Below, in pieces: positions 11,018 through 23,494 of a stretch of DNA of 64,000 nucleotides. Both the position numbers and the translations under genes were made by a program. The DNA is from Primulina eburnea (taxonomy: Eukaryota > Streptophyta > Magnoliopsida > Lamiales > Gesneriaceae). The DNA lies in assembly GCF_022965805.1 (NCBI RefSeq), contig NC_133104.1, positions 25,416,069 to 25,480,068 of the forward strand. Reading direction: 5' to 3'. The notes beneath the pieces were generated by a model. That model saw only the letters and a program-made list of their open reading frames with translations, did not search any database and was not told the origin of the DNA. Within the stretch, counting starts at the first letter, position 1. Each line of letters starts with the position of its first letter.

Positions 11018-12832
11018 CTTCCTGCCACCAGATGAATGCTGAACCGACTACAATGTGCCTCTGACAGAATCTGCCGTCTCAAATCTGCAACATCTGGCAC
11101 GACAAGACGGTTATTCACGTACAGTACATGATCACGTACCTGATATTCTGATATATGTCCTGATATGACCATTTGAATCGATCTTTGCACATTCTGATCT
11201 CTTCTCTGTGCTTCCTTGATCCTCATAATCAAATCAGGTTCAACTTGGATCGTAGCAAGTCGTAGTGGCTTACTATCTGTATCAAATTCTAACCTAGACA
11301 AGCAGCATTTCTCAACCAACTTATTAACACCTATCGTCGATAAGGACAAGGCACATACCTTTCGACTTAAGGCATCTGCTGCTGCATTTGACTTTCCTGG
11401 ATAATATTTGATTTCACAATCAAAATCTTTAGTAAATCAAGCCATCTACGCTGCCGCATATTCAATTCTGACTGAGAAAATAGGTACTTCAGGCTTTTGT
11501 GATCAGAGAAGATCTCAAATTTCTCGCCGTAGAGATAGTGACGCCGAATCTTTAATGTAAAAACGATAGCCGCCAATTCTAGATCATGAATGGGGTATCA
11601 AACTTCATGTGGCTTCAGTTGTCTCGAGGCGTATGCGATCACATGACCCTGTTGCATAAGAACACATCCCAAACCTCTGTATCGCAATATACAACGAAAT
11701 CGCCCGTACCGGAAGGTATCGTCAACACTGGAGCACTGGTCAGCCTCTTCTTCAACTCTAGAAAGCTAGACTCGCACTCCTCTGACCATACAAATGGTGC
11801 ATTCTTTTGTGTCAATTGTGTGATTGGCTTTGCAATACCGGAGAAATCTCGAATAAATCTTCGGTAGTATCCTGCCAGACCCATGAAACTGCGTATTTCT
11901 GGCACAGAAGTCGGTCTTGGCCAGCTGATCACAGCTTCCACTTTACTGAGATCTACAGCAATACCATCTCCAGATATGATATGTCCCAAAAAGACAACTC
12001 GATTCAGCCAAAATTCACACTTTGACAATTTAGCATACAACCTTTCATTCCTCAATGTCTGCAACACAATTCTGAGATGTTCTGCATGCTCATTTCTGTT
12101 CTTTGAATACACCAGAATGTCATCAATAAAGACAATTACAAAGTCATCTAAATACCTCTGAAAGATTCGGTTCATCAAGCTCATAAATACCGCTGGAGCA
12201 TTTGTTAAACCAAAAGGCATGACAATAAATTCGTAATACCCATACCTGGTTCGAAATTCTGTCTTTGGTATATCCATATCTCGAACTCTGAGCTGATGAT
12301 ATCCGGATCGCAAATCAATCTTAGAATAAACGGAAGATCCCTATAATTGATCAAAGAGATCGTCAATTCTAGGCAAAGGATATTTGTTCTTGATCGTTGC
12401 CTTATTCAATTGCCGGTAGTCTATACACAATCGCATCGAACCGTCTTTCTTTCGCACAAACAGCACCGGGGCGCCCCAAGGAGATACAATAGGTCTGATA
12501 TATCCATTGGCCAGAAGATCCTCTAACTATGCTTTCAATTCTTTTAGTTCGATGGGTGCCATCCTATACGGAGCTCTCGAAATAGGGACGGTACCTGGTA
12601 CAAGATCAATACTAAAATCTACCTCTCGCACCGGAGGTAATCCTGGGATCTCATCTGGAAAAATATCTGCAAATTCCCGTACTACTGGCAGCTCCGCCAA
12701 TGCCGGCTCGATTTCTGCATATCTACAGCATAAATAAAGAAACCATCTGCTCCTTTTTGTAACAATCTGTTCATAGTAAGAGCCGAAATCAAGGGAATCC
12801 GAGATCTGGAACCCTTCCTGTAGAATTTCCAC
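11002..12832 (-). pseudogene. Element D RT and RNase H region, broken
   Basis: From 12832 down: [15 protein letters not shown] linker, [33 protein letters not shown] of the RT active site, RNase H up to FVVYCD, then a frameshift; RNase H resumes at 11576 ([19 protein letters not shown]) and the region ends in the integrase zinc-binding domain (11349-11002). Stops at 12527-12529 and 12341-12343 are both TAG where relatives have CAG (Gln). Confidence 0.87.
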
Positions 12833-14349
12833 TCGTCTGTCATCTCGGGTCTGAATCTTACAATCTTATGGAAACAATCTACAGTGGCTCTGTACTTCGT
12901 TAGCATGTCAATCCCAACAATGCAATCAAAATAATCTAACCCAAGTACTATACAATCTAGATCAATTTCATGACCTTCAAATTGTAAGATGCAATGTCTA
13001 ACCGTGGTCACAGCTATCAAACCACTTCCCAACGGAGAAGTAATAGACACTACACCCGACAAAGACTCAACAGGCAGAGAATGCAACAATGTAAATCGTT
13101 CTGAGAAGAATGTTTGCGATGCACCCGTATCTATCAATATATAAGCAGGATAACCGCAAAGAGAACAGTTACCTGCTATGACATCATCTGGGGCATCCGG
13201 TGCTTGCTCCTCTGTCAATGCAAAAACCTGAGCCTGTTGTCGAGGAGGTTGGCTCATGGTCTGGCTACCTCTGCCTCTGGGCTGTGTCTGTGACTGTGGT
13301 GGCTGAAATGAGTGAACAGATGAAGCTTGCCTCTCAGGCTGAGCTACAGATGCAGATGACCCTGCACCTTGAAATCTCTGTGAGCTTCTCTGGGGACACA
13401 CTTTGGCGAAGTGCCCCTGTTGTCTACATATGTTGCATCTCCCTGTCACTCCCTGGCACTGTTCAGTCGCATGCTTTCCTCCACAGGAACTGCAATAAAA
13501 ACCTGAATACCTGGTACTCTGATCAAAACCAGTCTGTCTTGATCCGCTGGAGCTCGACGAACTGCTCCCAGGTCTTTTGAACTGTTTCCCTTTTGCTTTC
13601 AACTGTTCCTTTCGCCCGCTGTTACTACCGCCGCTATCAAATCTAGGAGGAGGTTGTGCTGGAGGTAGTGGTGGTCTCGGACTCGGAGCAACATACGGAG
13701 CACTCCGTTGCCTAAGCAATCCTGCTTCTGCTCCTTTGGCACGGTTCAGTGCCTCAGCGAAATTGTTGGGTCTTCCAGTATTTACCAACGTAAAGATATC
13801 AGGATTTAAGCCGTTTATGAACTGATCTGCCACAGCTTCATCACTACCTGAAACATGAGGTGCAAAGCGAAGCAAGGAAGAAAATTTAGCGACGTACTCT
13901 TCAATGTTCAATTGTCCTTGCCTCAAGTTTGCAAATTCAGCGCCTTTATCTTTACGGTAGGATATAGGAAAGAATCGCTGATAGAACTCTGCCTTGAACA
14001 CTTTCCATGTAATCTCCGTGCCACGCTGTTCCAATGCTCTTTTGATGTTCAACCACCAATTCTTAGCCACATCTTGCAATTGATGGCCAATGAGTTTCAC
14101 TCTTTTCTCATCATTGTATTCTAAAGACTCGAACAACATCTCGATATCCTCCAACCAGCTTTCACATTCGATGGCGCTTTCTGTACCCCTTAAGGTAGGT
14201 GGTCTGAAGGACTGGAATCGTTTGAGCAACGTCTCCATTGGCGTAGCAGTAACGTCCATTGGATCCCCGGATGTGCTACCCTGTTCTGGTACTGTGGGTC
14301 GTAGAGGCACTGCTGCTCTTCTAGGAGGCATGTATATGTTATTCAACAA
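12682..14349 (-). pseudogene. Element D gag and protease
   Basis: The open frame starts at the minus ATG at 14349, but the MPPRR start common in this group, a few codons later, is the more likely initiator. It encodes a retrotransposon gag domain (CESWLEDIEMLFESL, LRQGQLNIEEYVAKF), a Ser/Gln-rich linker, a zinc knuckle CNICRQQGHFAKVC near 13430 and an aspartic protease with ILIDTGASQTFF near 13140, then IVGIDMLTKYRATVDC. A frameshift near 12725 puts the RT in another frame, so the copy is defective. Confidence 0.88.
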
Positions 14350-14567
14350 ATTAGTATACAGTCTATACGAACTGGCTCAGCCCTCCTCTGATCATTTACC
14401 TCTGATCCAGAATCGGTTCTGATTCAGTCAATCACATGCTGCAATCAATCAGATAACACACAACATGTAATAGGGAAAGCAATAAACATGCTATCACATC
14501 ATAAAGCAAAGAAGAAGACTCAATCTACCCCGCTCATTCTATTCTATCTTAGTCTAAAAGGACTCTC

Positions 14568-14579
14568 GCTCTGATACCA
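14568..14579 (-). other. Element D primer-binding site
   Basis: The minus strand reads TGGTATCAGAGC, the complement of the 3' end of plant initiator-Met tRNA, 5 bp inside the 5' LTR (14585). It is intact. Confidence 0.9.
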
Positions 14580-14584
14580 CCTGT

Positions 14585-16510
14585 TGTGGGGACCCGGGCT
14601 CTAATTCTTTTTCTTGGGATTAAATGGATCGTTATTCTAAAATGTGGGTCAATTTTTCGCTTTTTACATTAAATCAAATGTAACTAAACGAGCATAAGTT
14701 CTTTATTGATTGTACAACATACAACAAAAGGTACATGTCTTATTCTATATACAACTAGTGTTCACTACCATCTATAAACAAAAGATAGTCCAAAGCTAAT
14801 AAAAAGACCACTAGTCCTCTGCTGCGCCCGTGATCTCCACGCTAACACGATCATCTCTGTCTCGACCCAGATCCTGCCCCACCTGTTGTTATGCACACAT
14901 ACAGACATAACAACAGCCGAAAAACCGGTGAGAACAAATCCCAGTATAAACATGTATACATGCATTAAAACAATCTAAAACATGAAACATGCGGATATGA
15001 ATGTCATTCATATAAAATCATGCAATGCGAATCTAATCATGTCTAGACTCGACTCGACTAGAACTCTAGGGATCCCGGTGTGAATAAGACGATCTATCAC
15101 CTACCCTCCCAATCGGGGTGACGGTACGTCTTATTCCTAGACTTCGGCCTGATCTGTATCCGCATCTACAATAGGGGCGGTGATCTTTCCCCTAAGCTGT
15201 GATATCGCCGAACGTCTAGAAGTCTGGATGATCTCGCAGACTTTCCTATCTTAATGCATGAATACACAATCTGTAAACAAGCACAATCATCTTAATGCAA
15301 TGCAACATGATCTGTAAACAAAGCATAGCAAGATTTGCATACAAGTTCTATAAACAAATCTATAAACAATCATAATCATATCAAGATATAGATAATGAAA
15401 CAAGTATGTGATTTTGGTTGGGAAACTCAAATGTGCTCTCAATTTGAGTCGTGATTCCCCAAACAAAACATGTACTATACCTTTCTGGATCAATCGTTAT
15501 CGATGTCGAGGTCTCGATGTCGAAGTGAAGCGAAACAAATCTGAAATGGCAATGTATAATAAATACACGATCAATTACTAACTCTAGTCAATACCTACAC
15601 CATCAATAATCAATCTCGGTATAGACTTGGACGGCATAACGACGTAAATTCTCAATACTGGTCAACACACACCTCAATCCTCAATTATTCTCATTCATAA
15701 TCCACCACACTATCAATCTAAAACACAATAATTATGCCCCAACTATTCATAAACCATGCTGAAATTCATAGGAAATGCATACGATATCATTTCTTCGTTC
15801 CGGTTTCGATTATAAACTCATAATCTTCACAAGAACATCTAAATACAATTATAACAGCATTTCCTTTACATGCAAATCTCAAACAATGTTGAAATGATAT
15901 AAAAAAATATACCCTTTTGATGCCTTCGATGCAAGGAACAAGAATCTCAACTCGGAATATAATTTGGATGACTAAATCTTGAGATATCCAACTTTAAAGC
16001 CTTGAGAAATTTGAGGAATTCTCGGTTCTGCCTGCTGGAAATGAGAAGAAGATGACTCATGTTCGAATTATATTTATACCCCTGCCATGTGTCAAGTTGA
16101 GAACAAGAGTGGATTCCTCGGCTGCATCACCGCGGGTGCGGTGCTAACATGAGCGCGGGTGCGCTCATGTTTCGACAGCCCAACATTTTCTCATTTCGAC
16201 GACTGCGGGGGCGGCTCTTGCATGACCGTGGGTGCGGTCTCTGCAGCACCGCGAGTGCGGTGTCGCCACGGAAAAATGGTTCAACTTACTGTCCATGCAC
16301 CGCGGGTGCGGTGCTTCCTATACCGCGGGTGCGGTGTTGCTTCGGCGGCACATTCCAAAATTCCACAATTTATAACCGCGGGTGCACTCTTGTTCTAAGC
16401 ACGGGTGCGGTCTAGCACACATGAAATATTTTGTACTTTCATCTTATGATGTGCTTTCTAATGTCCTTAAATATCCTATTAATGACGATTAGTGTATCTC
16501 GAGCCTTACA
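14585..16510 (-). repeat. Element D 5' LTR
   Basis: 1926 bp, nearly identical to 7781-9704, with the dyad block at 16128-16413 and TATA-like box at 16067-16078 (minus strand). Some dyads are degraded relative to the 3' LTR (for example CCGCGAGTGCGG). Its start at 16510 is followed by TSD CAACA. Confidence 0.94.
16128..16413 (-). promoter_or_regulatory. Dyad block of the D 5' LTR
   Basis: Second copy of the CACCGC-GGGT-GCGGTG array, in the LTR that would drive D transcription. It lies about 50 bp upstream (minus strand) of the TATA-like box at 16078-16067. Several G-to-A or C-to-T changes break individual dyads, as expected if this CG/CHG-dense block is methylated. Confidence 0.7.
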
Positions 16511-16515
16511 CAACA

Positions 16516-17137
16516 TCTTATTCACCTTCAAGCAAGAAATAAAAGAAGTGTCAAGCGAAGTACCTGAATGCTTGAAGTCCCCGTTGTCATCTTCCCCTGT
16601 CGAAAATCGCACCGTCTTTTCAACACAATCTATTACTGATATAACTGACGTATCTGGATTAACACCCTCTTTGGTCAAAGAGAAGATGCGCCCTTGGATT
16701 CATCCTCGGCCTAAAGATTGGGTGCAGTTGATGGCAATGTGACCTGCACCTCCAAATTTGTAACATTTGTTGTTCCCTATGAGACATTCACCCTTGTGTG
16801 GCTTGTTGCATTTGGGACATAAAGGCCTATTTGTCTCAGACTGAACCACATGAGCTTTACCTCGATGTTCTTCTTTTCCTTTTCCTTTATATCCCCCTTT
16901 CCAACTTTGACTCGAAGTTTGGATCTTTTGATTAAAGCTCTGTCTTCTCAATTGCCTTTCCTTCTCAATCTCTTTCTCGTCATGTTCCGCTAAAAGAGCT
17001 TTCTCCACGATCTCTTTGTACGTTGTGGCCTTAGACATTCTGACATCCCTCTTTATCTCAGCTGTCAAGCCTCTCATGAAGTGTTCCCCTCAATCATTGT
17101 CATTCGAAGCAATAAAAGGAACAAACAGACATCCTTC
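16516..17137 (-). pseudogene. Gypsy F' gag C-terminus and deleted protease
   Basis: From 17137 down the minus strand encodes the end of a gag domain (GCLFVPFIASND, then MRGLTAEIKRDVRMSKATTY), a basic linker, a CPKCNKPHKGEC finger and a zinc knuckle-like CYKFGGAGHIAINC whose second Cys is replaced by Phe. The protease is deleted between MTKEGVNPDTSVIS and DCVEKTVRFS, removing the catalytic DTGA. Gag is joined at 17137 to an F LTR of opposite orientation, with a shared TTCGA at the join. The downstream pol is at 6400-7775, beyond D. Confidence 0.85.
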
Positions 17138-18283
17138 TTCGAGATTAAGCGATATAATACATGAGTTGGTTCACTTTTCCCTCATTTCTCTCCACTCTTC
17201 TCGGTTTGCAGCTCAAGAGAGACTGGGGTTCCTACATTTCTTTCCTTCCTTTCTTTGATTCAGGCCTATTGTTGGATTATTTAAGTGAGAACAACGTTCT
17301 TTTGGGTTCAAGGAGCTAAGGTAAGCTTGTGTTATAGTTTGTTCTTGGTTTTTGGTGTTGGGAGAAATTATGGATTATTGAGTGTGTTGGTTTTATGGAT
17401 GTATTAGTTTGGTTGTTTGATTATTGGGTTATTAATGGTGCAATATATGGTTTATTGTTGTAGGAAGTGAACCAAGAGATTAGATTCAAGGTTTCCAAGT
17501 GTAGTAAGTGGAATTCATTTTCTTGTGCTCACATGATAATATATGTATTGTGTTTCAATGGTTTTAACATGTTATTCCCTTCCATTTGATTCATGCTATG
17601 CATTAATACACTTTGTTGTATATTAGAGGAATTTTATGTCTCAATTATGTCAAAGGGAATATAAAAGAAAAGAGTATGCAAAGTGTTTGATTTAATGCCC
17701 AAAAGAGAGTTCAAATGATTTATTGGATTGAAGATTCATAGTCAGATATTGCATGCAATTAGTTGATCAACGACCATAGGCTTATATCCCAACAGAGTAT
17801 CGATTCATATCGATGGGATATAGGTTCAGAGACAGAGATACTATTTAGATATCAAACTATCAGAGAAAAGAGAAATACCATCGTTATTGTTATTCATGCT
17901 ATGATATTTATGTTCGGAGTTGATGGTATTTAATGTTTCCAAAGTCATGTTTTTCAGAGTATGCTATGTATCCATTGTTATGTAAGAGTTCCACTTGCTG
18001 AGTTTTATACTCATTTCAGTTATTTCATGTGATGCAGTTAAGAGCAACAAGCCAGGACGTTGATTGGAGTCGGGTTCATATGCATACAAGAGATGGAAGG
18101 AAGAAGTAATTTTGCTAGTATTTTGGATATGATCAAAAATGATATTTTGTATTTTGATGCTACTTTTGATTGATCATGTTTATACTTTTGATTATATATG
18201 GAAATGCATTTTAAATCCTTCTTTCTTTTAAGAAAATTTTAAATTCCGCTGCTATTTTGTTAAAACGGGTCAAGGGTGTTACA
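17138..18283 (+). repeat. Element F 5' LTR, truncated at its start
   Basis: Matches the reverse complement of 44451-44770 over its first ~320 bp and then supplies the rest of the LTR, ending ...GGGTCAAGGGTGTTACA at 18283. About 530 bp of the LTR start are missing, including the GC-rich dyad block present in the minus copy (44801-44968). The TATA-like GATATAATAC at about 17151 is kept. A PBS follows directly. Confidence 0.82.
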
Positions 18284-18288
18284 TTTAG

Positions 18289-18300
18289 TGGTATTAGAGC
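18289..18300 (+). other. Element F primer-binding site (variant)
   Basis: TGGTATTAGAGC, one C-to-T change from the initiator-Met tRNA complement TGGTATCAGAGC, five bases after the LTR end. Confidence 0.8.
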
Positions 18301-18419
18301 ACCGTTCTTCGGACCAATGCATATGACTTCGTCTACTTTCAACAGTCCGGGTACGTCTTCTTCTACATCTATTTATTGTTATTGGTTGATATGTATTATG
18401 TGAGCACATTATAGGAATA

Positions 18420-19398
18420 ATGCCTCCTAAGATGAAATCGTCAGAGGGTGAGGATAGTTCTTCATCGAGAGTTGTCGACGAGTTCGGCAAGTTACTGGAA
18501 GAGCAAGCCAAGGTGCATAGTGAGCAGATCCAACAGTGGCTCCGTTTGCAAGGTACAATCCAAGGTAGAGGTCAAGTGAGAGGCCAAGTGGCTCAAGCAG
18601 TTGGAACCGATGGAATCTTTACTGCTTTCAAGAGGATGGATCCGCCAAAATTTGCAGGAAGCACGGATCCATTGGTGGCTGTAGAGTGGATCAAAGCACT
18701 TGAGGCGATATTTGATCATCTTAACTATGAAGACAAGGACAGAATTGGTTGTGCAGTGTTCATGTTAGTCAAAGCTGCACGTATTTGGTGTAATGCTACC
18801 AAGATAGGTGTTGATGTACCGGCATTGAAGTGGCAAGATTTTACTAATCTTTTCTATGACAAGTACTTCCCAGATGCACTTAGAGCTCGGAAGGTGACTG
18901 AATTTTTAGAGCTTCGTCAAGGAGGTATGAATGTCGATGAGTACATTCTGAAGTTCGAGGAGGGCTGTCTGTTTGCCCCATATATTGCCTCCAATGACAA
19001 AGACAAGGGTGCTCACTTCATTAGAGGCCTTCGAACAGAGATCATGAGGGACATCAATATGTCTAAGGCGGTGACATTTAAAGAGATTGTGGCTAAAGCC
19101 TTGTTAGCCGAGCAAGACGAGAAAGATATCGCAAGAGAGAGACAGGCGAGGCAATAGGCTATTGCTCAAAGAGGTCAAGGTTCGAGCCATAGAGAAAAAG
19201 GAAATTTCAAGGGGAAAGGCAAGCTAGAGCCGAGTTCTTAAGCACCGACAGTTCCATTTGATCCCGAGAAGCCGTTGTGTCCCAAGTGCAGCAGGCATCA
19301 TAGGGGGAGAGTGCAGATTCGGTACTCACACTTGTTACTGATGTGGCACTGCAGGCCATATCGCCAAGGACTGTCCGAGAGGCTCAAGCAAAGAGAAG
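18420..19398 (+). pseudogene. Element F gag
   Basis: ATG at 18420 begins MPPKMKSSEGE. The gag domain follows (FKRMDPPKFAGSTDP, VEWIKALEAIFDHL, LELRQGGMNVDEYILKFE). A TAG at 19155-19157, where related copies have a Gln codon, stops it at 245 codons. After more damage, a zinc knuckle is recognisable near 19345-19375 (C, stop, [11 protein letters not shown]). The protease frame begins at 19399. Confidence 0.87.
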
Positions 19399-20775
19399 GT
19401 GCAGGGTTGCATCTTCACCATGACGAAGGAAGGTATAAACCATGATTCTTCTGTGATCTCTAGCATTATTTTAATTTCAGGCAGAGTAGCTACGACATTG
19501 ATTGATACAGGTGCTACTTATTCTTTTATGTTTGAACTATTTTTGAGATCTTCGGGTTTAGTTCCTTCTATTCTTCCCCTCCAGTTTAATGTTGTTTTGC
19601 CTTCTGGGGATGTGTTGTGTCCGACATCTATTGTGTACGCGTGCTCTGTTCAAATTGATGAGCCAGTGGTTTCTGCCGATTTGATTGTTATTCCGATGGT
19701 TGCGTTTGATATTATACTTGGCATGGATTGGCTATCAACCTATCGTGAAGTTATTGATTGCTTTGCTAAGACGGTGAAATTTGCAGATGATGGCAATAAG
19801 GAAGGTATGCTCGCCAGTGCAGATACTTCGCTGGTCCTTCCTTTTATTTCGTGTCTTGAGGCTAAGAAGTTGTTGTTTAGAGGTTGTGATGGGTTTTTTG
19901 CTTCGATTGTTGATATGGATATAATGGTTAAGTTGAATATTGATGATATTGATGTTGTGAGAGAGTTCCCTGATGTTTTTGAGGATGATGTGCCGGGTTT
20001 ACCGCCGGACAGAGATGTGGAGTTTGTGATTGATCTAGTTCCGGGTACGGTTCCTATTTCTAAGGCTCCGTATAGAATGGCCCCTTCAGAGATGAAAGAG
20101 TTGAAGACTCAGTTGCAGGATCTATTGGATAAAGGTTTCATTCGGCCGAGTTTTTCGCCTTGGGGAGCTCCGGTTCTCTTTTTCAAAAAGAAAGATGGGT
20201 CTTTGCGGCTTTGCATTGATTACAGAGAAATTAACAAAGTGACTATCAAGAATAAATATCCGTTGCCGCGAATAGACGATCTTTTTGACCAATTGCAGGG
20301 GGCTACAGTGTTTTCAAAGATTGATTTGCGATCTGGCTATTATCAGTTGAAGGTTAGGGAGTCTAATATCCCTAAGACGGCATTTCGGACCAGGTACGGT
20401 CATTATGAATTTCTGGTTATGTCATTCGGTCTGACTAATGCTCCTTCAGTCTTCATGGATCTTATGAACCGGGTGTTCAAGCCGTATTTGGACAGCTTTG
20501 TCATTGTTTTTATCGATGACATATTGATTTATTCCAAGACCAGAGAGCTTCATGCAGAACACCTCAGAGTTGTTCTTCAGTTGTTGAGAGAGAAGAGGTT
20601 GTATGCTAAGTTGAAGAAATGTGAGTTTTGGTTGGAGCAGATTTCTTTCTTAGGGCATGTTGTCTCGAAGGATGGTATAGCTGTTGATCCAGCGAAAATC
20701 GAGGCGATTCAGAAGTGGCCTATCCCTACCATTATATCAGAGGTACGCAATTTTCTTGGTTTGACGGGTTATTAT
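19399..20775 (+). pseudogene. Element F protease and RT, split by element A
   Basis: Starts in the protease: [12 protein letters not shown] with the catalytic DTGA, then [16 protein letters not shown]. The linker [18 protein letters not shown] leads into RT, with [26 protein letters not shown] and FIDDILIYS near 20510. It runs to [13 protein letters not shown], where A is inserted at 20775. Coding resumes at 41316 with the [14 protein letters not shown] stretch. This is the better preserved half of F. Confidence 0.92.
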
Positions 20776-22141
20776 TGTAGTGCCCAAATTCAGTACACGT
20801 ATGACCCATGCATTCATTTAATTATTAGACCATTTAATTATTTTCAAATGAGTTTTAGCCATGCATAATTTATGAAAATGCATTATTTTAAATTATTCAT
20901 GTTTATGGGATGCATGTTAAAATGTCTTTTTCAAGTTTCATGTTTCAGGCGATTATTCGAGGCGGGATCGAGGAAGAGACCGGTGACGATTGTGACAATT
21001 TAAAACATGGTATTTTATTCTAAGTTGAAGATGGGGCATTTTTAATAAGTTATTAAGTTTTAATATTTTAAAGTATTATTATGTATTTAGTGATTTAAGA
21101 GTTTAAAATTTTAAAAATTGGTGTGTGATCATTTTATGGAAGAGTTTTGAGCAAATTATTAGGTGTTAACTTTTAATTAGTATTTAATTTAGTTACTTTA
21201 GTACAAATTTCTTCTAAATTAAAAACACACACACTCACACACACCTACACATTTTTACACACACTAAACACACACATTCAGATTTTCATATTTTTAAAAA
21301 GAGAGAAAATTAGGGTTCTCTTTCCCCAAGAACAGCCGCCCCTTTCTCTGATTATTTCCAGCAAGATTTTTGTCGAGTTTCTTCAAAGAAATCGTTGCAC
21401 GATCGTTCCGGATCAACCTCGCTCTCATCTCCGCTTTGATATCGCCGGTTCGGTAACGTTTATCATCAAAAAGCACGTATAATCTGTTCTTTCTGCATCG
21501 ATCTTGTCATAGTATGCGTCGTGTTATTTTATGCGTGAAAATCCATGTGTGACGTTCGTCGTTTGAGCGGAAAATAGTTTGAATGCGTTTGAAATACTTT
21601 TTAGATCTGAAATCTCGCAACTTACTGTTCTGTCGGGATTTTTCTGTCGGGATTTTGAGAAAACTTTCAACTAGAAAATTGTAGAACTTTTCGATACCTT
21701 CGATTTGATATACAATTCGAGATTTTTGGATGAAAATTCAGTGAGTTTTGATGTTTTTCGTGGGACTGCTCAAACTGCGACTTTTACGAAAATTGTGTTC
21801 TTGTAGTTTTTGTTGCAGGCTTCGTTGGGGATCGACGGGTGATCGTTGCTGCGTCTAGGTATGATTAGTATGATGTTGGGATGTTATTTGATATGTCGTA
21901 TAGTGTCGATAGGCACTCAAATGCGTTAGGAGTCGTGGGAAACAAATTGGTGTCAATTGCTATGCTTTGAATTGTATGTGTTGTAAGGTGAACTCATTGC
22001 TTTGGGTGTTTGTACGAATTTGGTTGATGTTATGGCATGCTAAGGTGGGTCTCGGGGTGTCGTTTCATAGTCCGTGTAATCGAGTCTAGGATGTTAAGCA
22101 AAGCATGTACAGAAATTTCGTAAGTTCGCGACCACAGTAGG

Positions 22142-22405
22142 TACACGGACCTGGACACGGACCCTGGCACGGGGTCTGTGCCCCTCCCCTTTCCGTGTAC
22201 CCCCTTCACAGTAGGTACACGGACCCTGACCCGGACCTATAGACGGGGTCCGTGCCCTTCTTTTTCGACACACACACCGGGCAGTACCTACACGGACCCT
22301 TACCCGGACCCTGTCACGGAGTCCGTGCCTTTGCTTTCCTTCGGTGTCTATTTCCAGAGCCTACACGGACCCCTACACGGTTGTAGGTATGGGGTTCGTG
22401 TCCTT
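22142..22405 (+). promoter_or_regulatory. CACGGACCC...GGGTCCGTG dyad block in LTR A
   Basis: Four or five units of TACACGGACCC (or variants) pair with inverted GGGTCCGTG arms at short distance. The 3' LTR copy (about 40000-40225) shows a clean dyad with 9-base arms and a 7-base centre near 40003-40027. Unit number differs between the two LTRs. The block starts about 1365 bp from the LTR start, where the solo family-A LTR at 2368-5052 has a different motif. Confidence 0.65.
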
Positions 22406-23140
22406 CGTTTTTGGGAAAAAAATAATTTAGTATGCTTTGAGGTTAGACGTCATGGTTTAGTGCAAGGATTATCAAGGTCGTGTCATGGAAAATTTTAGAA
22501 TGTCCTAAGTAATGATTGAACTCGAGAGTAAGTATGATTTGTACGCCAAGTTATGCAAGTTAAGTATGCAAATTCATGCTAGTAGGTGCACCAACGGCCC
22601 CAGTTGAAGTCCAACGAATCCCTCAATGCCAGGTAAGTATGTATGACGTGCAAAGTAAATATCTTAAGTTTTTGAGGTATGCTAAATGTCTTGTGACCAA
22701 ATTATGAATGGGTTTGGAAGTCGGTGAACGTGGCCGAGGACCTCTCCGCCCCGTTAAATTATGAATGGGTTAGATCGTGGTTGGAAAGCGTTAAATTATG
22801 AACGGGGACCAACCAGCCCGTTAAATTATGAACGGGGATCTCATGTATGCGGCAGTGGATACGTCCCTGTCAGCCCAGTACTGTGCTGTGTCTGATCAGG
22901 CGTTTATTATGTATGGGTCACTTGCTTTGAAACATCCTCAACGAAAAATGATGAAGTCATGTATGTTTTAGTATGCTCAAGTATGCAGTTATGATTATGA
23001 AAGTTTCACGTTATGGCACGTCTATATATGTATGCAAGTTCAACTTATTATGCAAGCTCAAGTTTCAAGTTATGTACGTTTTATTTTAAAGTTGCATGCG
23101 ATTTTATTATGTAGTACTCGTTATCCCAGTTTATACGTGT

Positions 23141-23156
23141 TGAGTCTTTAGACTCA
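23141..23156 (+). repeat. TGAGTC-TTTA-GACTCA stem-loop near the LTR 3' end
   Basis: Six-base arms around a 4-base centre, about 325 bp before the LTR end. It recurs in all family-A LTRs (169-184, 2696-2711 minus, 40975-40990) and in LTRs of element H (49079-49094 and 53654-53669, minus). Each half is a TGAGTC core like a bZIP/GCN4 half site. Confidence 0.75.
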
Positions 23157-23482
23157 CTAGACTTGATCGATGAAGGTGACTATGTTGATGAGGAGACGGG
23201 AGGTGGCGACCAAGGGGCAGGCTTGGAGTGAGTGGGAGGCTAGACCCGAGGACCGCCTACGTTCTTTTAAGATTTTAAGCATGAAAACATTTACACTCTG
23301 ATTTTATGATTTGAATGTTAGATATTATGAGGCAGCTTTTCTTTTAGCAAATTTTAGTGGCGACATTGATTTCAAATACTATTTTGATGAATGATGAGTG
23401 ACGATCGTATGGATGTTTATATTCAAGAAAATTTTTAATTTTTCCGCAAATTTTAAGTATGAAAAGTACGGTTCGTTATAGT

Positions 23483-23494
23483 TGGTATCAGAGC
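23483..23494 (+). other. Element A primer-binding site
   Basis: TGGTATCAGAGC, complement of the initiator-Met tRNA 3' end, two bases after the 5' LTR. Confidence 0.93.

Larger units (their letters stand above)
7781..16510 (-). mobile_element. Gypsy element D, full-length but defective (TSD CAACA)
   Basis: Two LTRs (7781-9704, 1924 bp; 14585-16510, 1926 bp) flank a 4880-bp interior. TSDs are CAACA at 7776-7780 and 16511-16515. PBS (14568-14579) and purine tract (minus strand of 9705-9721) place the 5' end on the right. Gag-protease, RT-RNase H and integrase are all present in the order typical of Ty3/gypsy, broken by two TAG stops and several frameshifts. The LTRs differ by only a modest number of substitutions by eye, so the insertion is recent compared with its F' host. 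Confidence 0.95.
20776..23480 (+). repeat. Element A 5' LTR
   Basis: 2705 bp. Landmarks: a CA-rich microsatellite near 21225-21275, a TTAGGGTTCTCT stretch near 21310, the CACGGACCC dyad block (22142-22405), three GTTAAATTATGAAyGGG repeats (22751-22837) and a TGAGTC-TTTA-GACTCA stem-loop (23141-23156). It differs from the 3' LTR by scattered substitutions and small indels, some in the dyad block. No convincing TATA box was placed. Confidence 0.94.

Noticed and set aside
23483..23494. tRNA gene fragment
   Set aside because: Only the 12-base complement of a tRNA 3' end is present, at the position of a primer-binding site.
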